Source of the DNA: Priestia iocasae
GTDB lineage: Bacteria; Bacillota; Bacilli; Bacillales; Bacillaceae_H
Length of the DNA: 64,000 nt
Assembly (NCBI RefSeq): GCF_016909075.1
Contig: NZ_JAFBFC010000004.1
Coordinates: forward strand, 372,001-436,000
Direction of reading: 5' to 3'
Part shown: one piece after another, positions 1 through 8,466 of the stretch
Numbering within the stretch: the first letter of the stretch is position 1
Layout: each line of letters opens with the position of its first letter
The notes under the pieces: model-generated
Told to the model about the DNA's origin: nothing
Database searches by the model: none
What the model saw: only the letters and a program-made list of their open reading frames with translations
Position numbers and translations under genes: made by a program

Positions 1-354
1 TGAAACACGCCCTATTAATAGATGATTGTTCTGTACAGTGATGGATTCAAATGATTCTTTTATTTGCTGATTTTGATGATGAACAGAGAGAGGCTTTCCT
101 CTTTTAGATGTAATGGTAAATGAATAGACCGTATTTTCAAAAAAAAGCGGCTCCATTGATGACGTCGTAGACAGCGTACTTTCGTTTTGATCTCGTATTT
201 TGATTAATTTGATAGCATAACCTGTACACGTAAATGACATATACTCTTTTTCAATTGTAGAAATGTGAGTCTGTACTTTCCCTTTTATAAGGACTTCGCA
301 ATAGTCTGTTTCAATGCTAATAAGTGGTACTTGCCCAGAACGATGTGTAACCAT
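1..354 (-). CDS. DUF2357 / McrC-like restriction partner, N-terminal part (truncated by window edge)
   Basis: An open frame runs from an ATG at 354 to the window edge (118 codons, no stop), starting MVTHRSGQVPLISIETD. It overlaps the 3' end of the McrB-like gene by 38 bases, so the two are almost certainly co-translated. No known domain is complete here. The position directly after a McrB-type AAA+ GTPase, and the beta-rich character, fit the DUF2357 proteins whose C-terminal half carries a PD-(D/E)XK nuclease fold and which act as the McrC-like partner in type IV restriction modules. The nuclease domain would lie outside the window, so this is an inference from context. Confidence 0.6.
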   Translation of the reverse strand, partial: MVTHRSGQVPLISIETDYCEVLIKGKVQTHISTIEKEYMSFTCTGYAIKLIKIRDQNESTLSTTSSMEPLFFENTVYSFTITSKRGKPLSVHHQNQQIKESFESITVQNNHLLIGRVS

Positions 355-1945
355 ATCGATCAAACCTCTTAATCATATCCATTAATTTTCTACCGCTTTT
401 AGGAAAGCGAATCTGTTCTGCTTCCAAAATAGCTGTATCAACAACTTCATCCAGTACTGTACTCGTTGAATAGTGGTACAGCTCCTTTAACCCTTCAAGT
501 GTGTTATAATCACTCCCACCTATACGTGGTAATACTTTCTGTAAAATTTGAAAATCAAATGCTTGATCAAATGTAAACATGCCACTTTTGATGGCATACA
601 CCATATAAAAACAAACTTCATCCCGTACACGATAGCCTATTTGCAAGTCCATTTGTGCTAAAATATCGTTTATTTTAATTAATTCAATTGTTATTTCCTG
701 TACAAGTTCACGGTATTGATGATAGACATCTTTTAAATGAAGAAATTGACTTTGAAGCTGAATGACTTGAGTTGACGGTTTTTCTCTTTCCTCCTCTAAT
801 AAAAAGTCAAACGCATCTAACTTAATTGTATTAAATTCAATTGTGTTCGTACGGTCTAACAGCTTTTGACTGAATGAATGCGTCGTCTCATCCATATTGA
901 TTGTACCAATCACAAATAAATTTGCAGGTAAATACACGTCCCGAAACGACTTATGACCTGGTAAAAGAGGGTACGTGACAATTCGACCTTCTTTCCACTT
1001 TCGACTTTCAATTACGCTTAAGATGTCACTTAAATAGTGCTCAACGCGAGCGACATTCATTTCATCTAAAATAATGATATAGGGCTTACTAGGGTTGTTT
1101 AGTGCACGTTCAATCATTTTTAAAAATAATCCTTTTCTAAATTCTCCTTTTAAATCGGTATACCCAATTAGATCTGAACTATCGCTCCAATCAGGCCGAA
1201 CTGGCAATAAAGCAATTTGTCCATTGTCTTCTGATGCCCCGATGCTTTCTGCAAATAGTTGAGCAATTTTTGTCTTACCCGTACCACTGACTCCAGATAA
1301 TATAACAAACGGCTTTGTTTTTAACGAAAAGTATACATTCGCTACATCGGAAAGCTCATAGTAAAACCCGGTTCCTTTTAAGTAATGATAAATGTGATGA
1401 ATAAGATCTTTATCGGATGTCATTTGTTTTTCTTGTGCATGAACGTTTAAATATTGCTCATAGAACTGCATCATGATTATTAAATCCTCTTTTAATTGCC
1501 GCTCAGTAGGAAAATCTTCAACATTATAAGGAATATAAAGAGCTGCGCCTTCTTCAAATTCAGTTGCTTCAATGGATGTGCCGATAACGATGTCTTCATC
1601 TTTTAATATGCGGTGATGATCAGGTGTTAAAAAGCGAATCTCCTTTTGATGAAAGGGACTTGCCATTTCCATCATCGTTAAATAAATACGCTTTCGATCT
1701 TCACTAATGATGTATAAAACGCCCACATTTGCTTCTGCTTGTTTACTTTGAATGCGCAAGTATGGAAATCGTTCACCATGTAGTCCAGATATTCGTAGAT
1801 TCTCTCGACTCATCCCTTCTATCCGATAAATAGTCATAGGTAGCCGACGAGTTAACATGTTCTCTACTTCTTGTTTCATTAATACATCTCGTTGTCTTTC
1901 ATCATAATGTTCCACTAGAAAAAGTAATCTTTCTCGTAAACTCAT
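317..1945 (-). CDS. McrB-like AAA+ ATPase/GTPase of a type IV restriction-like module
   Basis: 542 residues. The N-terminal 45-150 region resembles the McrB N-terminal (DUF3578-like) domain. The motor follows: Walker A GVSGTGKT at 218-225, Walker B IIILDEMN at 290-297, and the McrB-type sensor stretch NMDETTHSFSQKLLDR at 350-365 with its arginine finger. McrB proteins form GTP-driven rings that drive a partner nuclease on modified DNA; here the partner is the overlapping downstream frame. The start has a GGAG Shine-Dalgarno about 8 bases upstream. The genomic target and activity are unknown; assignment to the McrB family is firm, to defence is inference. Confidence 0.88.
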   Translation of the reverse strand: MSLRERLLFLVEHYDERQRDVLMKQEVENMLTRRLPMTIYRIEGMSRENLRISGLHGERFPYLRIQSKQAEANVGVLYIISEDRKRIYLTMMEMASPFHQKEIRFLTPDHHRILKDEDIVIGTSIEATEFEEGAALYIPYNVEDFPTERQLKEDLIIMMQFYEQYLNVHAQEKQMTSDKDLIHHIYHYLKGTGFYYELSDVANVYFSLKTKPFVILSGVSGTGKTKIAQLFAESIGASEDNGQIALLPVRPDWSDSSDLIGYTDLKGEFRKGLFLKMIERALNNPSKPYIIILDEMNVARVEHYLSDILSVIESRKWKEGRIVTYPLLPGHKSFRDVYLPANLFVIGTINMDETTHSFSQKLLDRTNTIEFNTIKLDAFDFLLEEEREKPSTQVIQLQSQFLHLKDVYHQYRELVQEITIELIKINDILAQMDLQIGYRVRDEVCFYMVYAIKSGMFTFDQAFDFQILQKVLPRIGGSDYNTLEGLKELYHYSTSTVLDEVVDTAILEAEQIRFPKSGRKLMDMIKRFDRYGYTSFWASTTY

Positions 1946-2097
1946 ATGTAGGACTCCTTATCCTTCTTTCCTTTCTATTCTGTATACCCAATTTTCAGTT
2001 TTTATTTACGTGTAAGAGAAAATCAACTTTCGGTTCTTCTTTTTACGTTGCATCTATCAATTAAACGAAGGGTAATGACAAAGAGAAGGCTTGTATA

Positions 2098-2145
2098 AAG
2101 AAGTGGATGAAGCTCTTTAACAATGAAGAGCTTCATCCACTTCTT
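2098..2145 (-). terminator. 20-bp perfect hairpin containing the sirtuin stop codon
   Basis: Arms 2098-2117 and 2126-2145 are perfectly complementary (20 bp, 8-base loop). The TAA stop of the sirtuin gene (2117-2119) sits at the loop edge, so the last eight codons are inside the stem. The T-rich tail on the minus strand is short (CTTTATA). Confidence 0.75.
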
Positions 2146-2833
2146 TTAATACTTCCCCTATTTGCCTTCCTTGTATCACAATGTCCGCTTCCTCGTCAAA
2201 GTCCGTAGGCTCCATGTTAATAATAACGAGTTTTGCCCCTGTATGTTTTGCTTCAATCGGAAAGTGATTAGCAGGAGCTACTTGAAGAGAAGAGCCTAAC
2301 ACAATAAACAAATCCGCTTGATTACTTTCTTTCTCTGCTTCTATAATTGCTTCATACGGTAAGGTTTCACCAAATAGTACAACAGAGGGGCGTAAAAACC
2401 CTCCACATTTACATTCATACTGATTGAGCAAATACAAATTGTTTTCGTATTGTGTGTGACAGCGCTGACATCTAATATGTCTTAACGTTCCGTGTAATTC
2501 AGCCACACGTTTGCTACCGGCTTGATGATGAAAGCCATCGACATTTTGTGTAATAATGCTCTGGATGTTCCCTTCTTCTTCCCACTTTGCTAAAATGTGA
2601 TGTCCTTGGTGAGGCTCGCAATTTTGCAATGCAGCAATCCTCATTTTATAAAAATCAATAAATTCTGTTCGATTATGTTGAAGGGCATATGTACTTGCAA
2701 TTTGTTGAGGATTTTTGTGTTTCCAAAGTCCTTTTTGAAAAGAACGAAAGTCAGATAATCCTGATTCTGTACTCATTCCTGCGCCTGTAAGTACGACCGT
2801 ATACACCGACTCTTTTAATAACTTGTGTAGCAT
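2117..2833 (-). CDS. cobB: Sir2-family NAD-dependent protein deacylase
   Basis: 238 residues, normal length for a bacterial sirtuin (Bacillus SrtN/CobB type). Visible signatures: NAD-binding GAGMSTESGLSDFR at 17-30, TQNVDGFHHQAG at 95-106, catalytic His 114 in the LHGT motif, four zinc cysteines at 122, 125, 141 and 143, and VVLFGE at 151-156. It should remove acetyl or other acyl groups from lysines using NAD, for example on acetyl-CoA synthetase. It stands alone, with a 20-bp hairpin overlapping its 3' end. No acetyltransferase or acs gene is adjacent, so the substrate is not indicated by context. Confidence 0.93.
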   Translation of the reverse strand: MLHKLLKESVYTVVLTGAGMSTESGLSDFRSFQKGLWKHKNPQQIASTYALQHNRTEFIDFYKMRIAALQNCEPHQGHHILAKWEEEGNIQSIITQNVDGFHHQAGSKRVAELHGTLRHIRCQRCHTQYENNLYLLNQYECKCGGFLRPSVVLFGETLPYEAIIEAEKESNQADLFIVLGSSLQVAPANHFPIEAKHTGAKLVIINMEPTDFDEEADIVIQGRQIGEVLKEVDEALHC

Positions 2834-3002
2834 TACACACCACTCCTCTTAACGCTTTAAAACGAACATATTTTATTAGTATAACCGACTAGCTATCCAC
2901 TTATTTTACCAATCATTATAAAAGAAGCATAAGTCTCATTCAATCATTGACTCATGCCTTTCCATTTTATTTCTTTCATTCACATTATTGTTTCTCTTAT
3001 TT

Positions 3003-3932
3003 TCACAGTGCTTCTTCAATAAATGAAGTAACTTTCTCAACATATTCTTCTCGATAATCACGGTATCCTTGAACATGACCAGAGCGTTCAGGCACCCAAA
3101 ACTTAAATGTCGTTGGACTCACCTTCACCATCTTCTCACTTTCTGTATAAGGTATGGTTTTATCTCCATCTCCATGAATAAAAAAGATCGGTATGTTTTT
3201 TAAATGTTGAACCGCTTCAATCGGACTTGCATCATCTGGATTCAAGTTAGCGATGATTGGCACAACACCTAGAATAAGAGGCGTAAAAGGAAAGCTCGGT
3301 AAGTTTGTCCAAACAGGTAAATTTTCTTGTAGATAAGACGTTAAGTCACTAAAGGGGCTATCCGCAATTACTGCTTGTACATCTTCTGATTGAGAAGCGG
3401 CTAAAAGTGAAGTAGCGCCACCCATGGATATGCCATATAAAACAATGGGTTCACTTGTTTCATCGTTAACGGCTTTTATTACCCCTAATAGATCTAGCTG
3501 TTCCATTACTCCGACGGTTGTCATCGTACCTTCTGACTCACCCGAATTTCGAAAATCGAATGTAACAATACGGTATCCTTGCTGTGTTAAATCTTGACTA
3601 AGCGGTAAGAAACCTGATGCAATTTCTTGGCGGTTTCCATGATAACCATGGGCCATAATAATGGTTGCTTTTGCTTCACCTTCTGGTTCGATAATCCAGC
3701 CTTTTAATTGCGTTTCACCGTCTGCACTTAGAAATTGCTCATCTCGATAAATCATCCCATAATCAGCTGGTGTTTCTGTAATCGGTGTTCGGTCTATTTT
3801 GGTTAAACTTACTCCAACGTAAATCGATAGTGCAATACAAACGATAACTGCAATCATAATAATCGAAACGATGCCAATCCATAGCCCTTTTCTTTTTTGA
3901 TGTACAGGAACATGTTGTATCTCTGTTTTCAA
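3003..3932 (-). CDS. membrane-anchored alpha/beta hydrolase
   Basis: 309 residues when started at the TTG at 3932, which has GAGGAG 6-10 bases upstream; a longer ATG frame from 4067 runs through the neighbouring terminator and is unlikely. One N-terminal membrane helix (about 17-42), then an extracytoplasmic alpha/beta hydrolase: oxyanion HGYHGN at 95-100, nucleophile elbow GISMGG with Ser 169, acid Asp 257 in HGDGDKT, and His 286 in SGHVQG. The layout matches serine hydrolases of the YqkD/BEM46 group. The substrate is unknown. No partner gene is coupled to it. Confidence 0.85.
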   Translation of the reverse strand: MKTEIQHVPVHQKRKGLWIGIVSIIMIAVIVCIALSIYVGVSLTKIDRTPITETPADYGMIYRDEQFLSADGETQLKGWIIEPEGEAKATIIMAHGYHGNRQEIASGFLPLSQDLTQQGYRIVTFDFRNSGESEGTMTTVGVMEQLDLLGVIKAVNDETSEPIVLYGISMGGATSLLAASQSEDVQAVIADSPFSDLTSYLQENLPVWTNLPSFPFTPLILGVVPIIANLNPDDASPIEAVQHLKNIPIFFIHGDGDKTIPYTESEKMVKVSPTTFKFWVPERSGHVQGYRDYREEYVEKVTSFIEEAL

Positions 3933-4004
3933 GGTAAATTCTCCTCTTTTTCTTGTTTTCTCGTACTCTAGAACTATTCTACTTTGCCTACATTGAAAGT
4001 CAAC

Positions 4005-4033
4005 GAAAAAAGACTGGAAGTGAACTTCCAGTC
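4005..4033 (-). terminator. Rho-independent terminator of the acyl-CoA dehydrogenase-like gene
   Basis: Stem 4012-4020 with 4025-4033 (GACTGGAAG/CTTCCAGTC) followed on the minus strand by six T. It lies between the flavoprotein gene and the downstream hydrolase. Confidence 0.88.
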
Positions 4034-4059
4034 TCTTGAGACTTATGCTTTCACATGAT

Positions 4060-5205
4060 TTATTCAAACGCGGCTTTTGCTAAATTCATGATGGTCATGT
4101 CATCCATTGGAGGATTATGAAGTCCTGCGCGAACATCACGATAATAGCGTTGCAATGGATTGCTACGTTGTAAGCTTTTTGCACCAACAATACGCATTGC
4201 AAGATCGACGACATGCACAGCACTGTTGGTCACAACATGTTTCACACCGGCTAATTCACCGGCTAAGCTTGCTGGTTTGTCTGTCGTATCCCACTTCTTT
4301 GCAACACTGTACATAAAATGCCTTGCCTGCATAAGTGTAAGCTCTATTTCTCCAATCATTTTTTGGACATTTGGTAATTCACTAATGGTACCTTCAATAC
4401 TATTTGGTGAATATTCACTTGCAAATTGCACAGCATAATCTCTTGCAGCTATAGCAATTCCGATGTAGCAAGCTGGAATATGCAACAGCCAACCACTTGC
4501 TTCCTTCTTCTTAAATTCACTTAATCGATCCGTTAAGTAGTCAAAGGGAACCTCAACATCTTGTAAAATCAAATCATGACTTCCTGTTCCGCGCATCGCA
4601 ATCATATCCCATGTTTCTTCGATAGCCACCCCTGTTGTATGTTGAGGAATCATAAATTGTCCAACAGCCTCTTCTCCTTCAATCGTCGCTTTCACGAGGA
4701 AAAAGTCAAGCACTGGTGACATCGTCGTAAATGTTTTTCGACCATTGATGATCCACCCGTTTTCTGTTCGTAAAGCTGTTGTTTCTGGTTTTCCACCTCT
4801 AGTGGGGCTTCCTGTTCTTGGTTCAGTTGCAGCACTGTTAATGAGAGCGCCGTTTTGAATTTGACGGAACATAAAATCGAGCGTCTCGTCTTTCCAAGGG
4901 CGTTTTTCACGTAGGTCCATCGTAATTCCCATATGCCATCCGATACTTAAAGCTGTAGAGGCATCTCCTTGCGCTAGCTGTTCTTGACATAAAAGCAAAT
5001 CATAAAGAGATAATTGTTGTCCTTCGTACTCTTTTCCTAAGGACCATGTATGATAACCAATTGCTTTTAAGTCCTTGATATTGTCAAAAGGAAACTCTCC
5101 TTTTTCGTCTAAGCTTTGTGCCCGTTTACGAAAAATTGGCAGCAAAGAAGCAAGCTGTTCGTATCGCTCTTGCTGTTCCTTCGTTTTCACAAACGAAAGT
5201 ACCAT
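4060..5205 (-). CDS. acyl-CoA dehydrogenase-family flavoprotein (YdbM-like)
   Basis: 381 residues from the ATG at 5205, which has AGGAG at 9 bases; an ATG three codons earlier lies only one base after the Shine-Dalgarno and is rejected. The protein shows the N-terminal helical, middle beta and C-terminal helical parts of acyl-CoA dehydrogenases, including INSAATEPRTGSP in the FAD-loop region and the C-terminal RYYRDVRAGLHNPP seen in the DszC/HsaA-like branch. The general base of short-chain acyl-CoA dehydrogenases is not evident, so it may be a flavin monooxygenase-type member rather than a beta-oxidation enzyme. Single-gene unit with its own terminator. Confidence 0.85.
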   Translation of the reverse strand: MVLSFVKTKEQQERYEQLASLLPIFRKRAQSLDEKGEFPFDNIKDLKAIGYHTWSLGKEYEGQQLSLYDLLLCQEQLAQGDASTALSIGWHMGITMDLREKRPWKDETLDFMFRQIQNGALINSAATEPRTGSPTRGGKPETTALRTENGWIINGRKTFTTMSPVLDFFLVKATIEGEEAVGQFMIPQHTTGVAIEETWDMIAMRGTGSHDLILQDVEVPFDYLTDRLSEFKKKEASGWLLHIPACYIGIAIAARDYAVQFASEYSPNSIEGTISELPNVQKMIGEIELTLMQARHFMYSVAKKWDTTDKPASLAGELAGVKHVVTNSAVHVVDLAMRIVGAKSLQRSNPLQRYYRDVRAGLHNPPMDDMTIMNLAKAAFE

Positions 5206-5338
5206 CTCTGTCATCTCCTATTTATGCATTGATACACCCTGCAGTTAATAACAGGGTTTATCAATCGGATTAGTTAGTATCATCATAGCACAACCTTTTC
5301 AAACTGTGCATGTATAAGCACTCTTGTACGAACCGTTT

Positions 5339-5950
5339 TTACTTCTTTTGCTTTCGTTTCATCTCACTGGCGACTTGTTGAGATTGTTCGTTCCCACGTT
5401 CTAAATGGCTGACAATAGACGCATAATCATCATCATGACGATTCTGACTTAACTTATAAGCGGCTTCCATTCGTGTTACTCGTAACTCAAATCCCACTAT
5501 ACCTTTTAAGTCACGATTGAAAACATTCTTCGGGATATCCTCTATCTTCACTGGCTTCTTCATTTCACTTTCATATTTTCTCATCATGGCAATCACCATT
5601 TCTTTTAATGCATCGCCCTCAATCAAATCTACGTTTCCATATACATGTACCGCTTCATAATTCCATGTCGACACATTTGGCTGATCATACCATGAAGCCG
5701 AAACATAGGCATGCGGTCCTTGAAAAATAATTAGAACTTCTCCTTTTTCAAACGTTTTCCACTGTGGATTAGCTTTTGATAGATGACCTGTAATATACCA
5801 ATGCCCGTCTCTTTTGCTAACTTCTACAGGAATATGTGTCGCAAGTGGAGACCCTTCCTTCACACTAACAATGGTTGCAAATGAATGTTTTTGCATGAAC
5901 TGAAAAATTTCTTCATCGTTCGTTTCTTTATATTGCTTAGGTATATACAT
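5339..5950 (-). CDS. paiB: FMN-binding PaiB-family protein
   Basis: 203 residues starting MYIPKQYKETNDEEIF, the typical PaiB beginning; GGAG lies 8 bases before this ATG (the preceding ATG is also possible). The split-barrel flavin fold is indicated by FATIVSVKEGSPLATHIPV, the GPHAYVSASWY segment and WNYEAVHVYG, all conserved in this family. In Bacillus subtilis PaiB, with the acetyltransferase PaiA, affects sporulation and degradative enzyme genes; no paiA is adjacent here. Biochemical role of the flavin domain is not known. Confidence 0.9.
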   Translation of the reverse strand: MYIPKQYKETNDEEIFQFMQKHSFATIVSVKEGSPLATHIPVEVSKRDGHWYITGHLSKANPQWKTFEKGEVLIIFQGPHAYVSASWYDQPNVSTWNYEAVHVYGNVDLIEGDALKEMVIAMMRKYESEMKKPVKIEDIPKNVFNRDLKGIVGFELRVTRMEAAYKLSQNRHDDDYASIVSHLERGNEQSQQVASEMKRKQKK

Positions 5951-6046
5951 CATGACCACTCCTATATTCATTTATTTTGTTCTTTACGTTCTTTTGGCTT
6001 AGTTATAAAATAAAAGTCGTAATGAAATTAAGAAGGAGCGACGTGC

Positions 6047-6829
6047 ATGCACGCAATTGGACAATTACCATCAAAATTAAATGGTCACTCAATTTTAGAA
6101 AACATACAAGAAACAATCATTGTTGCGGATCTACATTATCAAATTCAATGGTTGAATTCAACAGCTGTTGAAACGCTATCGCCTCTGTTTCATTTATATG
6201 GTGTCAAACATATTGATGACGTGATTGGTTTGCATATGGATATGTTTCATTCATCTCCTGCTCATCAACAGCAAATTATGAAGGGGCTAGAGTCAACACA
6301 TCGTGCACGTATTACTATTAAAAACTTATATGTAGCTGAAACCGTTATTCACCCTATTTATAATGAAGAAGGTGAAAAGAAAGCTTATTTGCTCATGCTT
6401 TTAGACGTTACAAAACAAGCAAAGCGAGAACAAGAGAACGAACAAATGATTGAAGATCTCTCCTCACCGTTATTAAAAATTTGGGATGAAGTATTAGCAT
6501 TGCCTATTGTCGGTAAGCTTGATCATTCGAGAAGTACAAAGCTGGCTGAAAAGGTGTTACAAGAGTGTGTAAAAGAGCGAGCACGCTATTTTTTGATTGA
6601 TCTATCTTCCCTAAAAACAATGGATGATGACAGTGGCCATCATATTAATATCATTCATGAAGCACTTCGCCTCATTGGAACAACTTGTCTTATTGTCGGC
6701 ATTTCCGCTCAAATGGCACAGTCGATTGTAAGCCTTGATTATCATTGGAAAACATTTGGAAACGTCCGCCAAGGAATTGCTTATATCTTAAAGCAAGAAG
6801 GTAAACGAATCACATCAATTGACAATTAA
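6047..6829 (+). CDS. PAS-STAS signalling protein (RsbR/YtvA-like)
   Basis: 260 residues; ATG at 6047 with AAGGAG 8 bases upstream. A PAS-type sensor fills roughly 10-125 (ILENIQETIIVADLHYQIQW), without the LOV cysteine motif, so it is not a flavin photoreceptor. The STAS domain fills about 135-255 with IDLSSLKTMDDDSGHH. Where RsbR has its first phosphorylated threonine this protein has Asp (about 194); YtvA also has an acidic residue there. The second site (Thr 205 of RsbR) is Ser 226 in MAQSIV. It is likely to feed a signal into the sigma-B stressosome, but no rsb genes are in the window. Confidence 0.8.
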   Translation: MHAIGQLPSKLNGHSILENIQETIIVADLHYQIQWLNSTAVETLSPLFHLYGVKHIDDVIGLHMDMFHSSPAHQQQIMKGLESTHRARITIKNLYVAETVIHPIYNEEGEKKAYLLMLLDVTKQAKREQENEQMIEDLSSPLLKIWDEVLALPIVGKLDHSRSTKLAEKVLQECVKERARYFLIDLSSLKTMDDDSGHHINIIHEALRLIGTTCLIVGISAQMAQSIVSLDYHWKTFGNVRQGIAYILKQEGKRITSIDN

Positions 6830-6855
6830 TAGTTACATTTTTATTCACTCTTTCA

Positions 6856-6895
6856 AAGCCGGCCTTTCATTTTATGTAAAAGTCGGTTTTTTCTT
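6856..6895 (+). terminator. weak terminator-like hairpin after the PAS-STAS gene
   Basis: AAAGCCG and CGGTTTTTT flank a loose hairpin about 25 bases after the stop codon, with six T following. The stem is short and imperfect. Confidence 0.45.
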
Positions 6896-6928
6896 GCCTA
6901 CTTTCACATTCCATTTTTGTGTTTTTAA

Positions 6929-6937
6929 CATATGATA
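6929..6937 (+). promoter_or_regulatory. sigma-K-like minus-10 element
   Basis: CATATGATA fits the sigma-K minus-10 consensus CATANNNTA and lies 34 bases upstream of the start of the alpha-crystallin-like gene. The minus-35 part is not clear. Confidence 0.35.
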
Positions 6938-6970
6938 CATCATACAGGAAAGAAAAAGGAGGTCATTTAT

Positions 6971-7456
6971 ATGTTTCCATTCGGCCAATCCCCTTTTAAA
7001 AAACAATTAGAATCTTTTACTGGGGGTATGAATCCAAAAGATGTGGATAAGTATGTACAACAAGTTGTTTCGAGTGCGCTCGGTAAATCATTTCCCGATT
7101 TTATGCAAAATAACGAGTTTTTTCAGCAGTCCTTACAAAAACAGAAGCCATTTTCACCCATGGAAGAAAGCACAAGTCGTTTAGAATCTCATATTTTTGA
7201 AACACATGACGAATGTATTGTTCAAGTGAATATCCCGGATAAAAGCATGATGAGCACCCTGAAATTTTCACACACTCCGTACTCATTTGTGATTGAAAAT
7301 AGAGGAAAAGAGCCTTTCAAGGAAGAAATTAAGTTTCCTTGTTCGGTTAGTCGAAAAGGGACAAAGGCAATTTATCGTAATGGTACGTTAGAAGTGAAGT
7401 TTGCAAAATATCAAAATTTACCTGTAACAGATATTCACATTCTTGATTACGATTAA
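6971..7456 (+). CDS. alpha-crystallin/Hsp20-like protein, possibly a spore coat component
   Basis: 161 residues from the ATG at 6971 (AAGGAGG at 8 bases); the frame stays open further upstream but without a better start. The C-terminal half has the order and end motif of an alpha-crystallin domain (IPDKSMMSTLKF, then RNGTLEVKFAK), preceded by a Phe-rich N-terminal segment MFPFGQSPFKK. Bacillus spore proteins CotM, CotP and GerT belong to this fold and are made late in the mother cell. A sigma-K-like minus-10 lies upstream. No chaperone function can be read from the sequence; the spore assignment is an inference. Confidence 0.7.
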   Translation: MFPFGQSPFKKQLESFTGGMNPKDVDKYVQQVVSSALGKSFPDFMQNNEFFQQSLQKQKPFSPMEESTSRLESHIFETHDECIVQVNIPDKSMMSTLKFSHTPYSFVIENRGKEPFKEEIKFPCSVSRKGTKAIYRNGTLEVKFAKYQNLPVTDIHILDYD

Positions 7457-7596
7457 TAAAAGTCTTGTAGCACAATGTGACTCAAAGCAATTCTAATTTT
7501 TCCTTTACATCACTATGTCTACGTAGCTCAAGATATAAACCACTGCTTTTTTAGGACAGTTTAGTCTCCCTTGCTACTGACCTTTCCATTTAATGA

Positions 7597-7630
7597 AAAC
7601 AGCGAAACTCGTTTAAGGGCTTCGCTGTTT
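7597..7630 (-). terminator. terminator of the cobalamin operon
   Basis: Inverted repeat AACAGCGAA/TTCGCTGTT (7598-7606 with 7621-7629), T-rich on the minus strand, directly after the btuD stop codon. Confidence 0.8.
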
Positions 7631-7632
7631 AC

Positions 7633-8466
7633 TTATTGGCTATATTTTTTATAGTTTCGATAGGATGCTATTTCATCTTCGCGTTCTTCGGGTACAAACA
7701 TGACTTGAGGCTTCCCTACAATCGGATGAGGGACAAGCGCTAGCTCTACATCATATACCTCTTGCAATATCTCTTTCTCGTTAAAAATTCGTTCCATTCC
7801 TACTTCTGCAATTCGACCCTCTTTTAACAATACACATTCATCTGCAAAGAGTGAAGCGATGTTCAAATCATGCAGTATGGCAAGAATGGTAAGATTACGT
7901 TCTTTTTGAAGTCGCTTTAACAACTGCAATAATTCCATCGCATGACGCACATCTAAATGATTCGTTGGTTCGTCTAAGAACAAATACTCCGGCTCTTGAG
8001 CTAGTGCTTTTGCTAGTAATACTCGTTGCTTTTCACCCCCACTTAATTCATGAAAAGCATGATGACGAAATTGCCATACATTCGTAAGCGTCATCATCTC
8101 TTCAACTATTTCGTGGTCACGTTTTGTTTCGTGCTGAAACCATCCAGAAGACTGATGCGGATATCGACCTAGCGATACAATCTCTTTTACTGTAAAATTT
8201 AATCCCATTTGATGTTCTTGCGTCATGACTGCCACTTTTTTTGCTAGTTCAATTGAGGAATAGCTCTTTATTTGCTTACCCTCTAATAAAAGGTTCCCTT
8301 TATGTAGAGGAATCGTATTCATTAATAAACGAATAATGGTCGTTTTCCCACTTCCATTTGGACCGAGCAATGTCACAAATTGTCCTTTTTGAACCGTAAA
8401 TGAAATATCTTGAACGGTTGGATGCTTTTTATCATATCCACCTGTTACCTGCTGAAGTTCAATCAT
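7633..8466 (-). CDS. btuD: vitamin B12 ABC transporter, ATP-binding subunit
   Basis: 277 residues of the FepC/BtuD class. Walker A GPNGSGKTT at 35-43, Q-loop in the MTQEHQ segment, signature LSGGEKQR at 141-148, Walker B and following FLDEPTNH at 163-170, and an H-loop in ILHDLN. It overlaps the permease gene by four bases. It is the last gene of the operon behind the cobalamin riboswitch, which makes B12 or cobinamide the likely substrate rather than a siderophore. Bacillus subtilis orthologues would be YvrA/BtuD. About 40 residues follow the usual end of the ATPase fold. Confidence 0.92.
   Translation of the reverse strand: MIELQQVTGGYDKKHPTVQDISFTVQKGQFVTLLGPNGSGKTTIIRLLMNTIPLHKGNLLLEGKQIKSYSSIELAKKVAVMTQEHQMGLNFTVKEIVSLGRYPHQSSGWFQHETKRDHEIVEEMMTLTNVWQFRHHAFHELSGGEKQRVLLAKALAQEPEYLFLDEPTNHLDVRHAMELLQLLKRLQKERNLTILAILHDLNIASLFADECVLLKEGRIAEVGMERIFNEKEILQEVYDVELALVPHPIVGKPQVMFVPEEREDEIASYRNYKKYSQ

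Noticed and set aside
6047-6400. LOV photoreceptor in the PAS-STAS protein
   Set aside because: The flavin-binding GRNCRFLQ motif with its cysteine is absent.
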